From an uncultured Bacteroidales bacterium (GTDB taxonomy: Bacteria > Bacteroidota > Bacteroidia > Bacteroidales > Bacteroidaceae), in contig CALZJF010000018.1 of the NCBI GenBank assembly GCA_945787885.1, positions 1-40,527 of the forward strand: a DNA stretch of 40,527 bases. Reading direction: 5' to 3'. The position numbers were made by a program, and so were the translations under genes. Under the pieces are notes generated by a model, which made no database searches, was not told the origin of the DNA, and was given only the letters and a program-made list of their open reading frames with translations. Shown piece by piece: positions 1-8,840 of the stretch (position 1 is the stretch's first letter; each line of letters opens with the position of its first letter).

Positions 1-54
1 CAAGTAAAACAGAAACACTGCCTTACATTGAAAACTAATTGATAGAACCTACCT
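1..54. repeat. 191-bp palindromic element, partial copy A (right end)
   Basis: These bases match the last 54 bases of the complete element at 14589-14779 with one difference (GATAG against TATAG in the terminal repeat). The terminal sequence CTAATTGATAGAACCTACCT ends at 54. The rest of the element lies outside the window, which suggests that the assembly broke in a multicopy repeat. Confidence 0.9.
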
Positions 55-370
55 TATATGTGTGTGCGAAGTGTTTGCACGAGCCATACCCCTGCATATC
101 ATCCATGAAGCTGTTGCTAATTACAGGACTTTGTCTGTATGCTTAACATTCATTGACGGTCGAAAGAAAGGGGGATCATGTCGGACTTGCCTCCGAAAAC
201 AGAGAAATAGAAGCCTGCGACTGTTGTCCGCGGTAGGCCGAACAGAGCTTTTGGGGGCGAACCACAGAAGTCTTCCCCCACTTTTGGCTTCCAAATTGCC
301 AATTTCGCCCTGATTTTTACCTTCTTTGAGGGCTGTTCCCCAATTTTCAACGGCACTTTTTGTCCTCAAG

Positions 371-588
371 TGACCACATTGAGGGGGAAAAATGATGACT
401 TTTGGGGGTGAAAGTGAACACTTGAACGGCAGAAAATGACCACTTGCGAGGCCGAAACTCAGCAGAAATATCGAAATGCTCAGAGCTTTTATCCTGATGG
501 CACATTCGTTGGCTGTGCAAAACAGGGAATTTCGAGGGTGACAGATAGCAAAATGAGGGGTGAAGCAGGCTTTTTGGAGGTGAAAAGT
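371..588. repeat. degenerate 22-bp tandem repeat array 1
   Basis: Four adjacent 22-bp units lie at 371-392, 393-414, 415-436 and 437-458. After 64 bases there are three more at 523-544, 545-566 and 567-588. The rough consensus core is CCACTTGAGGGGGTGAAAA. Units differ from each other at many positions, but the spacing of the G-run and the A-run is kept at exactly 22 bases within each block. No convincing gene covers the array. A second array of the same kind lies at 14304-14391. Confidence 0.7.
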
Positions 589-1019
589 TCAGAGAAGTCA
601 ATCCCTGCTTCATGTGCCAATTTCTGATGGCTCAGCACGCCCGAATTTGTGAGTGCAGAAAAATAATTTGAAACGATGGGGATTTTTGAGGGTTGGAAAG
701 GGGAAAACAGGAGCGTTTCACGGTTGAAATTTAGAAAATATTAACGCAATTTCAGGGACGGAGTGTTAAAATAATTAACGGATATGGCATGGGAGGTGCT
801 CGAAACAGTTCGGCACGCCCTCATCGTGCCTTGCAGCTTGCATGAATGACTGTCCTGCCCAATGCCATTCTGCGTGAAGTGTCCGAATTGGCATGACGCG
901 AAAGGCAGCAGAACAGCTGTTCACTGAGGTTTGCGGCCCTCGTGCGATGGCTTTTCGGTGGTGGAGTTGAAAGAAAGCCAGTGATAACAAGGTATTTTTC
1001 GTTTTTTCGACCTTTGTTG
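589..1019. other. intergenic stretch with no recognised gene
   Basis: I see no open frame with a recognisable protein, no tRNA and no clear terminator here. The short open frames on both strands have no family features and overlap one another. The first 370 bases of the window, between the partial repeat and the 22-bp array, are equally featureless. Confidence 0.5.
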
Positions 1020-1051
1020 TTGCCAAATACGAGAAAATAATGTTAATTTTG
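1020..1051 (+). promoter_or_regulatory. candidate pheT promoter, Bacteroidetes type
   Basis: TAATTTTG at 1044-1051 fits the TAnnTTTG -7 element. A TTG at 1020-1022 lies 21 bases upstream, where the -33 element is expected. Transcription would begin near 1058 and give a leader of about 220 nt before pheT. The leader has small GC-rich hairpins (for example CCCC-GT-GGGG near 1102). I cannot assign it to a known riboswitch or attenuator class. Confidence 0.5.
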
Positions 1052-1277
1052 CGCCGTTTTCGGCGGCTTCAAAGCTGCTAAACCGCTGTTTTTCCGGCCC
1101 CGTGGGGCGGGGGAGGGGAACCGTAATGAATGGTTGCGCTCTCCCATCGCCCTTGTTTGCTTTTGCCGCCCCATTCGTTTCCACACATTCCTGCTGATTT
1201 TTGTAAGGGGCTGTGGGTGGGGAAGGCTAACAAACATTAACGATATGTTTTTTTGAAAACGATACAAACTCATACAC

Positions 1278-3785
1278 ATGAATATCTCCTATAAATGGCT
1301 GAAAGAATATGTCGATTTCGACATGACAGCCGAAGAATTGGCAGAAGCCCTCACCTCCATCGGACTTGAGGTGGGCGGTGTGGAGGAGGTGCAGACCATA
1401 CGCGGCGGACTGAAGGGCCTGGTTGTGGGCCGCGTCCTGACGTGTGAGGCTCACCCCGACTCTGACCACATGCACATCACAACCGTAGATTTGGGCGACG
1501 GGACGCCCGTACAAATCGTATGCGGCGCACCCAATGTGGCAGCCGGCCAGAAGGTGATTGTAGCAACACTGGGCACCAAACTCTACGATGGCGACAAAGA
1601 ATTTGTCATCAAAAAATCAAAACTACGCGGCGTGGAGAGCTACGGCATGATTTGCGCCGAAGATGAGATTGGCGTTGGCCAGAGCCACGACGGCATCATG
1701 GTGCTCCCTGAAGATACCCCCGTGGGAATGCCCGCTGCCGCTTATTTTGGCGTGGAGAGCGACTATCTGATAGAAGTGGATATTACGCCCAACCGTGCTG
1801 ATGCCTGCTCCCACTGGGGAGTGGCACGCGATGTCTATGCCTATCTCGTGCGCCACGGCGTGAAGACCGCACTGCATCGCCCCGGCACGGAAAACTTCGC
1901 CATCGACAACCACGACCTCCCCATACGGGTAAGAGTGGAGCAGACGGAGGCTTGCCCCAGATATTGCGCAGTCAGCGTAAAGGGTTGCAAGGTGGGTGAA
2001 AGCCCGAAATGGTTGCAGGAGCGGCTCACCACCATTGGCTTGAGGCCCGTGAATAATATCGTTGACATTACGAACTATGTGATGATGGCCTACGGACAGC
2101 CGTTGCACTGCTTCGATGCCGAAAAGGTGAAAGGCGGGGAGATTGTGGTAAAGACCTTCCCTGAAGGCACTCCCTTCGAAACCCTTGACGGCGTGGAGCG
2201 TCGGCTCAGCGACCGCGACCTCTGCATCTGCAATGCCGAAGAACCCATGTGTATTGCCGGCGTGCTGGGCGGTAAGGGCAGCGGCACGTATGAGACCACG
2301 CGCGACGTGGTGTTTGAAAGCGCGCTGTTCCACCCCACGTGGATCAGAAAGAGTGCGCGCCGCCACGGTCTGACCACGGATGCCAGCTTCCGCTTCGAGC
2401 GTGGCATTGACCCCGACGGCCAGCTCTACGCCCTGAAGCAGGCGGCACTGCTTGCCAAGGAGCTGGCCGGCGGAGAGATTGCCATGGAAATTGCAGACGT
2501 GGAGGCTCCTGGCATCGTGAAGAAGTTTGACGTGGAGCTGAAATATCAGTACGTAGATAGCCTGATAGGAAAGCCCATCGAGCACGACCTTGTGCGCACC
2601 ATCTGCACCGCATTGGACATGAAGGTGACGGAGGAGACGGCTGAGGGCCTGCGCCTCGAAGTGCCTGCCTACCGAGTGGATGTGCAGCGCCCGTGCGATG
2701 TCGTAGAGGATGTCCTGCGCATTTATGGCTATAATAATGTAGAGATACCGCAGACGCTGAAATCAAGTCTGACGGTGAAGAGCGAGACCGACCGCAGCTA
2801 TAAGCTCCAGACGCTGGTCAGCGAACAGTTGGTGGGACAGGGTTTCAATGAAATTCTCAATAATTCCCTCACACGCGAGGCCTACTACGCCCAGCTTTCA
2901 GCCTTTGCCCCCGAGCATCTTGTGCGTCTGCTCAATCCTCTTTCGACCGACCTGAATGTGCTACGCCAGACGCTGCTCTTCGGAGGTCTGGAGAGCATAG
3001 CTCACAATGCTAACCGCAAGAGGGGCAATCTCCGGTTCTTCGAGTTCGGCAATTGCTATTATTTCGATGCCGCCCGCAAGGCTCAGGCTCAGGAGGGACT
3101 GACGGCTGAAGAAATCAAGGCTGTGCCAGCAAAGGTGTTGGCGGGATATAGCGAAGAGCTGCATCTCGGACTTTGGCTCCACGGCAACCGTGTGGAGGGC
3201 AGTTGGGCGCACCCCGACGAGGCTTCCAGCGTCTATGAGCTGAAGGCTTACACCATGGCGGTGCTGCAGCGTTTGGGCATCAGTCTGGGCGGACTGCTCA
3301 TGGAAGAGGGCGCGAACGACATCTTCTCGAAGAGTCTGGCTGTGAAAGACCGCAATGGTAAGCTTTATCTCGAACTTGGACTGGTGAGCAAGGCCCTCAC
3401 GTCAGCCTGCGATATTGATGGCGATGTCTTCTTTGCCGAGTTGAACTGGACGCTTCTGATGAAGAAACTTCCGAAGAAGGAGGTAAGCTATCAGGAGTTG
3501 CCGAAATTCCCTGCTGTTCGCCGCGACCTGGCAGTGCTGGTGGATGTGGGCGTGAGCTTTGCGGAAATTGAGCGCATAGCCTTCGCTGCCGACAAGAAAC
3601 TCATCAAGCGTGTGGAACTCTTTGACGTCTATGAGGGTAAGAATCTCCCCGCAGGCAAGAAGAGCTATGCCTTCGCCGTCACCATGCAGGACGAGAGCAA
3701 GACGATGAATGACAAGCAGACCGACGCCGTCATGAAGAAAATCATCGCTGCTGCCGAAAAACAATTGGGCGCAGAGCTTCGCTAA
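1278..3785 (+). CDS. pheT: phenylalanine--tRNA ligase beta subunit
   Basis: PheT is the large subunit of the cytoplasmic alpha2-beta2 enzyme that charges tRNA-Phe; it binds the tRNA and carries the editing site. The 835-aa product has the normal bacterial domain order: the N-terminal MNISYKWLKEYVDF, an OB-fold tRNA-binding domain at about 42-155 (HPDSDHMH and VCGAPNV are typical), B3/B4 editing domain at about 215-395 (NNIVDITNYVM), B5 at about 410-480, the catalytic-like core at about 490-705, and a C-terminal FDX-ACB anticodon-binding domain at about 740-834 (KFPAVRRDLAVLVD). Length agrees with the family. The start is the first ATG and gives the conserved N-terminus. pheS is not adjacent. 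yebC follows after 63 bases and may be cotranscribed. Confidence 0.98.
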   Translation: MNISYKWLKEYVDFDMTAEELAEALTSIGLEVGGVEEVQTIRGGLKGLVVGRVLTCEAHPDSDHMHITTVDLGDGTPVQIVCGAPNVAAGQKVIVATLGTKLYDGDKEFVIKKSKLRGVESYGMICAEDEIGVGQSHDGIMVLPEDTPVGMPAAAYFGVESDYLIEVDITPNRADACSHWGVARDVYAYLVRHGVKTALHRPGTENFAIDNHDLPIRVRVEQTEACPRYCAVSVKGCKVGESPKWLQERLTTIGLRPVNNIVDITNYVMMAYGQPLHCFDAEKVKGGEIVVKTFPEGTPFETLDGVERRLSDRDLCICNAEEPMCIAGVLGGKGSGTYETTRDVVFESALFHPTWIRKSARRHGLTTDASFRFERGIDPDGQLYALKQAALLAKELAGGEIAMEIADVEAPGIVKKFDVELKYQYVDSLIGKPIEHDLVRTICTALDMKVTEETAEGLRLEVPAYRVDVQRPCDVVEDVLRIYGYNNVEIPQTLKSSLTVKSETDRSYKLQTLVSEQLVGQGFNEILNNSLTREAYYAQLSAFAPEHLVRLLNPLSTDLNVLRQTLLFGGLESIAHNANRKRGNLRFFEFGNCYYFDAARKAQAQEGLTAEEIKAVPAKVLAGYSEELHLGLWLHGNRVEGSWAHPDEASSVYELKAYTMAVLQRLGISLGGLLMEEGANDIFSKSLAVKDRNGKLYLELGLVSKALTSACDIDGDVFFAELNWTLLMKKLPKKEVSYQELPKFPAVRRDLAVLVDVGVSFAEIERIAFAADKKLIKRVELFDVYEGKNLPAGKKSYAFAVTMQDESKTMNDKQTDAVMKKIIAAAEKQLGAELR

Positions 3786-3848
3786 AAATCAGACATACAC
3801 ACATTATTTATATATATAATATAAGAACCCACCTATATATAGACCGTT

Positions 3849-4580
3849 ATGGGAAGAGCATTTGAATATCGTAAGGCCGCCAAGCTCAAGCGTTGGGGCC
3901 ACATGGCAAAGACTTTCACTCGTCTGGGCAAGCAGATTGCCATCGCCGTTAAGGCTGGCGGACCCGACCCCGATACGAACCCCTCACTGCGCAGCGTCAT
4001 CGTGGTCTGCAAGCGTGAGAACATGCCGAAGGACAATATTGAGCGCGCCATCAAGAATGCACTCGGCAAAGACCAAAGTGAATATAAGACAATGACGTAC
4101 GAGGGATATGGCCCTCACGGCATTGCCATCTTCGTAGATACCCTGACCGACAATCCTACGCGTACGGTGGGCGATGTGCGCTCCGTGTTTAATAAGTTCA
4201 GCGGCAACCTCGGTACGATGGGTAGTCTGGCTTTCCTCTTCGACCATAAGTGCGTGTTCACCTTCAAGAAGCCCGCAGATTTGGATATGGAGGAGTTCAT
4301 CCTCAATGTCATTGACCTCGGCGTAGAGGATGAGTATGACGAAGACCCCGAAGAGGGAACGATGACCATCTATGGCGATCCCAAGAGCTATGCTGAGATT
4401 CAGAAGTATCTGGAAGGCGAAGGCTTTGAGGAAGTAGGTGGCGAATTTACCTATATTCCTAACGATTTGAAGGACGTCACTCCTGAACAGCGCGAAACGA
4501 TTGATAAGATGGTGGAGCGTCTGGAGGAATTTGACGACGTTCAGACCGTCTATACCAACATGAAGCCTGCTGAGGAATAA
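3849..4580 (+). CDS. yebC: YebC/PmpR-family regulator or translation factor
   Basis: The 243-aa product begins MGRAFEYRKAAKLKRWGHMAKTF in its variant of the YebC N-terminus (family usually MAGHSKW). It continues with the conserved AGGPDPDTNPSLR and ENMPKDNIERAI segments and GYGPHGIAIFVD near residue 90. Length matches the family. YebC proteins have been described as DNA-binding regulators and, more recently, as ribosome-associated factors that help difficult peptide bonds; the sequence does not decide between these. It follows pheT on the same strand, and a strong hairpin lies just after its stop. Confidence 0.95.
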   Translation: MGRAFEYRKAAKLKRWGHMAKTFTRLGKQIAIAVKAGGPDPDTNPSLRSVIVVCKRENMPKDNIERAIKNALGKDQSEYKTMTYEGYGPHGIAIFVDTLTDNPTRTVGDVRSVFNKFSGNLGTMGSLAFLFDHKCVFTFKKPADLDMEEFILNVIDLGVEDEYDEDPEEGTMTIYGDPKSYAEIQKYLEGEGFEEVGGEFTYIPNDLKDVTPEQRETIDKMVERLEEFDDVQTVYTNMKPAEE

Positions 4581-4592
4581 AAATGTATATGG

Positions 4593-4629
4593 AACGAGGA
4601 AGGGGCGATAATCACACCTCTTCCTCGTT
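4593..4629 (+). terminator. hairpin after yebC
   Basis: AACGAGGAAG at 4593-4602 pairs perfectly with CTTCCTCGTT at 4620-4629 around a 17-nt loop. No T-tract follows, so it may be a weak terminator or an RNA-stabilising structure rather than a standard intrinsic terminator. The next gene starts at 4651. Confidence 0.5.
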
Positions 4630-4650
4630 GTGGGTGTCCATGTAAGAATC

Positions 4651-5775
4651 ATGCGCGTACTGCTTCTCGGTGACTATTCTAACGTTCATGCCACGTTAGC
4701 ACGCGGACTCCGCCAACTGGGCGTGGAGGTCGTGGTGGCATCAGACGGCGATGGATGGAAGGACTATCCGCGCGACATCGACCTCCGACGTCCTGGCATG
4801 GGTAAGGCAGAAACGCTGAAATGGCTGATGCAAACGGTCAGCAAGTTCCTCGCTTTCAGAAATTTCGATGTCGTTCAAATCATCAACCCTGTGTTTCTGG
4901 AATTGCGGGGAGAGCATCTGTGGCCCTTCTATCGCTTTCTGCGACGACACAACCGTAAAGTGTTCATGGGTGCCTTCGGCATGGATCATTATTGGGTGAA
5001 GGCCGGGCTCGACTGCCAGACATTCCGCTATTCTGACTTCAACTTCGGCAATGAGGTGCGGGGTGGGGCGGAAAACGAGGCATTCATACGTGACTGGCTC
5101 GATGGGCCGAAAGGAAAGTTGAACCGCAGGGTGGTGCAAGACTGTGATGGCATCATTGCCGGACTCTATGAATATTGGGCCAGCTATGAGGCGCATTGTC
5201 CGGAAGCAAAGGGGAAGATGACCTACATACCCTTTCCTGTCGAAGTTCCGCCTGAAAAGCCTGTGCGAGAGCCAGGACCGCTGCAATGCTTCATTGGCAT
5301 ACAGCGTAGCCGTTCTGCCTACAAGGGAACCGACATCATGCTGCGCGCGCTGCGACGCATTGAGCAGAAATATCCCGCTGATGTCATCGTGCATCAGGTG
5401 GAGAACGTTCCCTTTGAAGAGTATGTGCGGCTGATGGATGCCTCAGACATTATCCTCGATCAGCTCTATTCCTACACGCCCGCCATGAACGCCCTGCAAG
5501 CTATGGCTCAGGGACTCGTCGTCGTGGGAGGGGCAGAGCCGGAATATTATGCCCTTACCGCACGGACTTCAGGCAGCGACTGTACGCTGCGGCCCATTGT
5601 CAATGTTTTGCCCAATGAAGAAAGTGTCTTCGAAGGGCTGGAATATCTGGTGCAGCATCGCGACGAGATAGCGCGCATGCGACATGACAGCTGGGCTTTT
5701 GTGAAGCGATACCATGACCACGTGGCCGTGGCAAAGCAATATCTGGAGTTCTGGCAGGGAGCATCTGTCAGCTAA
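4651..5775 (+). CDS. glycosyltransferase, GT4-like (GT-B fold)
   Basis: The 374-aa product starts MRVLLLGDYSNVHATLARGL, a Rossmann-type beta strand and glycine turn as in GT-B glycosyltransferases. The C-terminal half has the donor-site pattern: YKGTDIMLRALRRI at about 233-246, a DASDIILDQLYSYTP segment near 275 and an MAQGLVVVGGAEPEYY stretch near 300 ending in the conserved acidic residues. It probably transfers a sugar from an activated donor to a cell-surface glycan; donor and acceptor cannot be told. A GTG 21 bases upstream (4630) is also in frame, but it lies in the hairpin arm and the ATG at 4651 gives the natural N-terminus. The stop is followed after only 2 bases by a duplicated start region of the next gene. 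Confidence 0.85.
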   Translation: MRVLLLGDYSNVHATLARGLRQLGVEVVVASDGDGWKDYPRDIDLRRPGMGKAETLKWLMQTVSKFLAFRNFDVVQIINPVFLELRGEHLWPFYRFLRRHNRKVFMGAFGMDHYWVKAGLDCQTFRYSDFNFGNEVRGGAENEAFIRDWLDGPKGKLNRRVVQDCDGIIAGLYEYWASYEAHCPEAKGKMTYIPFPVEVPPEKPVREPGPLQCFIGIQRSRSAYKGTDIMLRALRRIEQKYPADVIVHQVENVPFEEYVRLMDASDIILDQLYSYTPAMNALQAMAQGLVVVGGAEPEYYALTARTSGSDCTLRPIVNVLPNEESVFEGLEYLVQHRDEIARMRHDSWAFVKRYHDHVAVAKQYLEFWQGASVS

Positions 5776-5777
5776 TA

Positions 5778-5815
5778 TGCCTATGGAACTACTAAAATGC
5801 CCATGGAACTACGCC
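5778..5815 (+). repeat. 19-bp tandem duplication of a start-codon region
   Basis: ATGCCTATGGAACTACTAA (5778-5796) is followed directly by ATGCCCATGGAACTACGCC (5797-5815), 16 of 19 bases identical. Only the second copy opens the thiolase reading frame. The first copy is one frame away and would give a 19-residue peptide that ends inside the next gene. Confidence 0.8.
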
Positions 5816-6528
5816 GTTTGGAAAGTCGTGTGGTGAAGCGATTTCACCGTGCCTGCGCCGACTATGCTTTGCTGCAGGATGGCGACCGCGTGCTGGTGGC
5901 ACTGTCAGGAGGCAAGGATTCGCTCCTGCTCCTGCGTCTGCTTGCACGGCGTGCGAAACTGCATCGGCCGAAAATTCATGTGGAGGCAGCACACGTCGTC
6001 ATGGATAATATTCCCTATGAGACTGACCGCAGCTATCTCAGACAGTTCTGCGAAGCGGAAGGTGTGCACCTCCATCTGCTACATACTGCGTTCGATGAAA
6101 GTACGGACCGCAGAAAGACGCGATGCTTCCTCTGCGCATGGTACAGACGAAAGTGCCTTTTCTCCTTTGCACAAGAGAAGGGCTTCAATAAGCTGGCGCT
6201 GGGCCATCATCAGGATGATATACTTACCACACTGCTAATGAATCTGACGTACGAGGGCGCGTTCGACACCATGCCTCCACGGCTGGAAATGGAACATTAC
6301 GCCCTGACGCTGATACGCCCGCTCTGTCTGGTTCAGGAAACAGACATCGCAGCTTTGACTCGTGCCTATGATTTTGCAGGGCAGAAGGTGGCGTGCCCGT
6401 ATGAAGACATCACGCGGCGGAGCGACATGAACGCCGTTTTTCATACACTCGAAAGCCTGAACCCTGAGGCACGCTATAGCCTCTGGCGAGCATTGACGAA
6501 GCAGCATGCTGCTTTTGGTAAACGCTGA
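5797..6528 (+). CDS. TtcA-like tRNA 2-thiolation ATPase (PP-loop)
   Basis: The 243-aa product carries the PP-loop SGGKDS at about residues 35-40, which binds ATP to adenylate a tRNA base. The CFLC pair near 110 in KTRCFLCAWYRRK and the GHHQDDILTTLLMN segment near 138 are typical of TtcA, the enzyme that makes 2-thiocytidine at tRNA position 32 using an iron-sulfur cluster. CPYED near 201 fits the family C-terminal half. TtcA itself is the best fit, though related TtuA-type thiolases share these motifs. Two starts are possible, 5797 and 5803 (both ATG). rlmN, also an RNA-modifying enzyme, starts 33 bases downstream. Confidence 0.88.
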   Translation: MPMELRRLESRVVKRFHRACADYALLQDGDRVLVALSGGKDSLLLLRLLARRAKLHRPKIHVEAAHVVMDNIPYETDRSYLRQFCEAEGVHLHLLHTAFDESTDRRKTRCFLCAWYRRKCLFSFAQEKGFNKLALGHHQDDILTTLLMNLTYEGAFDTMPPRLEMEHYALTLIRPLCLVQETDIAALTRAYDFAGQKVACPYEDITRRSDMNAVFHTLESLNPEARYSLWRALTKQHAAFGKR

Positions 6529-6561
6529 CTGCCCTTAATATATAATGCTTACAAGAAACAG

Positions 6562-7668
6562 ATGAGCGAACAAAAGAAATCATTGCTATCCCTAACACTT
6601 GACGAACTGACGGAAGTGGCTGTAGGCTTAGGACTCCCGCGTTTCGCAGGCAAGCAGTTGTGCGAATGGATTTATGTCCGCAAGGCGAAGAGCATCGACG
6701 AGATGACGAATCTCTCGAAGGCGGCAAGAGAGCTGTTGAAGGAATCCTATACCATAGGGGCTTCAGACCCCGTGGATGCCATGCACAGCAAGGACGGCAC
6801 CGTCAAATATCTTTTCCGTACTCGCGAAGGGCATTTCGTAGAGACGGTGTATATCCCCGACTATGGACGCGACGGACGGCGTGAAGAGGGTGAACCTCGA
6901 CGGGCTACCATCTGTGTGTCGAGCCAAGTGGGATGCAAAATGGGATGTGCTTTCTGCATGACGGGACGGCAAGGTTTTGTCGCACAGCTTTCGGCAGCTG
7001 ACATCCTCAATCAGATATATTCCCTGCCAGAACGTGATACGCTGACGAATATCGTCTTTATGGGGCAGGGCGAGCCCTTCGATAATCTGGATGCCGTGTT
7101 GCGGGCAACGGAAATCCTCACAGCATCCTATGCTTACGCTTGGAGTCCGAAGCGCATCACGGTGAGCAGCGTCGGGCTTGCCAAAGGTTTGGTGAGATTC
7201 CTCGAAGAAAGTCGCTGTAATTTGGCTATTTCCCTGCATCATCCCATTCCCCGCGAGCGAGCTGCCATGATGCCCGCTGAGCGTGGTATGGGGATTCAAG
7301 AAGTAGTAAACGTCTTGCGGCAATATGATTTCTGCCGACAGACGACGGATGACTATGAGGAAGGAACCAAGCAGCGTCGCCTTACCTTCGAATACATCCT
7401 CTTCGGAGGACTGAACGACGGAAAGGAGCATGCTGATGCCCTGCTTCGACTGCTCAAACCCCTTGATTGCAGGGTGAACCTGATACGCTTTCACACGATA
7501 CCCGATAGCCCCTTCCATGCAACGAATGAGGAGGCTCTGCAGCGCTTTGCCGACTATCTGAATGCCCACGGGCTGACCACGACCATTCGCGCATCGCGCG
7601 GACAAGATATTTACGCTGCCTGCGGACTTCTTTCAACGAAAAAACAAGAAGAGGAAATATTTTCCTGA
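6562..7668 (+). CDS. rlmN: dual-specificity 23S rRNA/tRNA adenine-C2 methyltransferase RlmN
   Basis: RlmN is a radical SAM enzyme that methylates C2 of A2503 in 23S rRNA and A37 in some tRNAs. The 368-aa protein has the CxxxCxxC cluster motif (CKMGCAFC, about 131-138), the MGQGEPFDN motif near 170, SVGLAKG near 217, the GLNDG segment near 281, and the C-terminal catalytic Cys in GQDIYAACGLLS near 355. This is a complete family pattern and normal length. The stop codon lies inside a 17-bp tandem duplication. The neighbour on each side is on the same strand. Confidence 0.96.
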   Translation: MSEQKKSLLSLTLDELTEVAVGLGLPRFAGKQLCEWIYVRKAKSIDEMTNLSKAARELLKESYTIGASDPVDAMHSKDGTVKYLFRTREGHFVETVYIPDYGRDGRREEGEPRRATICVSSQVGCKMGCAFCMTGRQGFVAQLSAADILNQIYSLPERDTLTNIVFMGQGEPFDNLDAVLRATEILTASYAYAWSPKRITVSSVGLAKGLVRFLEESRCNLAISLHHPIPRERAAMMPAERGMGIQEVVNVLRQYDFCRQTTDDYEEGTKQRRLTFEYILFGGLNDGKEHADALLRLLKPLDCRVNLIRFHTIPDSPFHATNEEALQRFADYLNAHGLTTTIRASRGQDIYAACGLLSTKKQEEEIFS

Positions 7669-7695
7669 AGCAAATATTTTCCTGAAGCAAATATT
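7655..7695. repeat. 17-bp tandem duplication over the rlmN stop
   Basis: AAATATTTTCCTGAAGC occurs at 7655-7671 and 7672-7688, followed by a partial third copy AAATATT at 7689-7695. The TGA stop of rlmN (7666-7668) lies in the first copy, so the duplication extends the spacer without changing the protein. Confidence 0.9.
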
Positions 7696-7714
7696 CAATC
7701 ATCTATTGATAACT

Positions 7715-8812
7715 ATGGAAAACATCCTAAAAATAGCCATTACGCAAGGTGATGGCAACGGTGTGGGATTAGAACTGGCGCTGAAGACCTTTGCGCAAGA
7801 AGAAATGTTTGAGTTCTGCATTCCCATATTGTATGCTAATGAGAAACTCTTGCTCTTCCATCGTAAGACATTAGGATTGGGAAATGTGCCTTATACCCTC
7901 GTCAGTACGCCTGATGAAGCAGAGGCTGGACGCTTGAATTTGATAGCCATCGATGTAGAAGGAGTGGATGTGAGCGTGACATTTGGTAAGCCTGACCTCG
8001 CTTCCGGACGATTGGCACTTGTCGCCATGGAAATGGCAGTGAAGGATGCCGCTGAAGGAAAAGTTGATGCCATCGTGGCCTGTCCCATCCATCTTCCCGC
8101 CATGCCGAGAGAGTTGTTCCCCTATAAGGGAATCGACGATTTCTTGGCTGCCCAGTTAGGCGGAGAGGCGCTGACGCTGTTCTGCAATCCATATATGCGT
8201 GTGGCATTGGCAACAAATCATATTCCACTCTCTGAGGTGCCTTCGACGCTGAATGCAGAAATGCTGGAAGCTCGCGTGCGGCAGGCACTTGAGACCGTTA
8301 AACGAGATTTTCTCTGCAGTGCGCCACGAGTGGCAGTGCTTGCGCTTAATCCCCATGCCGGAGCAGCAGGCATCTTGGGTGCTGACGATGAGGAGTGCGT
8401 GATGCCCGTGGTCAGGAAATTTGAGGAAGAGGGCAAGGCTGGAGTGTTCGGACCTTATGCCGCCGATGCTTTCTTCGGGGCTGCCATGTATAAGCATTTC
8501 GATTGCGTGTTGGCACTCTATCATGACCAGGGGGCGACACCCTTCAAAACGCTCTCTATGACGGAAGGCGTGCAGCTCATTTCGGGATTGAAAGTGGCAT
8601 GCGCAGCACCCTCACACGGCCCCGCATTTGATAAGGCAGGCAAAGGCGAGGTGGATGAAGCATCGTTCCGCCATGCCATCTATACCGTCATTGATGTGAC
8701 GCGCCATCGCCTCGCCTACGATGCGGCACGCGCCAACCCTCTGCCTCCCTACACGCCGCAGCATGAGCGTATGGGCGGCGAGCGGAGACGCTTCCCCGCA
8801 GAGGCACAATAA
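7715..8812 (+). CDS. pdxA: 4-hydroxythreonine-4-phosphate dehydrogenase (PdxA family)
   Basis: PdxA oxidises 4-phosphohydroxy-L-threonine in the DXP-dependent pathway to pyridoxal 5'-phosphate. The 365-aa product starts MENILKIAITQGDGNGVG, the family N-terminus, and keeps the metal-site histidine regions: ATNHIPLSEV near 172, LALNPHAGAAG near 212 and LYHDQGATPFK near 272. It also has CAAPSHGPAFDKAGKG near 300, the usual PdxA C-terminal block. A TTG three codons upstream (7706) is in frame, but ATG at 7715 is the better start. PdxA2-type paralogues use other sugar acid phosphates, so the exact substrate is inferred from the family. Confidence 0.93.
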   Translation: MENILKIAITQGDGNGVGLELALKTFAQEEMFEFCIPILYANEKLLLFHRKTLGLGNVPYTLVSTPDEAEAGRLNLIAIDVEGVDVSVTFGKPDLASGRLALVAMEMAVKDAAEGKVDAIVACPIHLPAMPRELFPYKGIDDFLAAQLGGEALTLFCNPYMRVALATNHIPLSEVPSTLNAEMLEARVRQALETVKRDFLCSAPRVAVLALNPHAGAAGILGADDEECVMPVVRKFEEEGKAGVFGPYAADAFFGAAMYKHFDCVLALYHDQGATPFKTLSMTEGVQLISGLKVACAAPSHGPAFDKAGKGEVDEASFRHAIYTVIDVTRHRLAYDAARANPLPPYTPQHERMGGERRRFPAEAQ

Positions 8813-8840
8813 GGATTAACAGGAACAACACGTGCAGCAG

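Noticed and set aside
62-313. 83-aa open frame near the window start
   Set aside because: Other short frames overlap it in both directions and its translation shows no motif.
371-588. 22-bp repeats as a CRISPR array
   Set aside because: Units are contiguous, without unique spacers of constant size, they are degenerate, and no cas genes are near.
1052-1277. T-box or riboswitch before pheT
   Set aside because: No T-box sequence or anti-terminator pair was found, and T-boxes are not expected in this phylum.
1623-2585. 320-aa open frame opposite pheT
   Set aside because: It is a shadow of the GC-rich pheT codons on the other strand, with no recognisable domain. The same applies to long antisense frames at 26535-27746, 32584-33882, 8688-9581 and 23430-24299.
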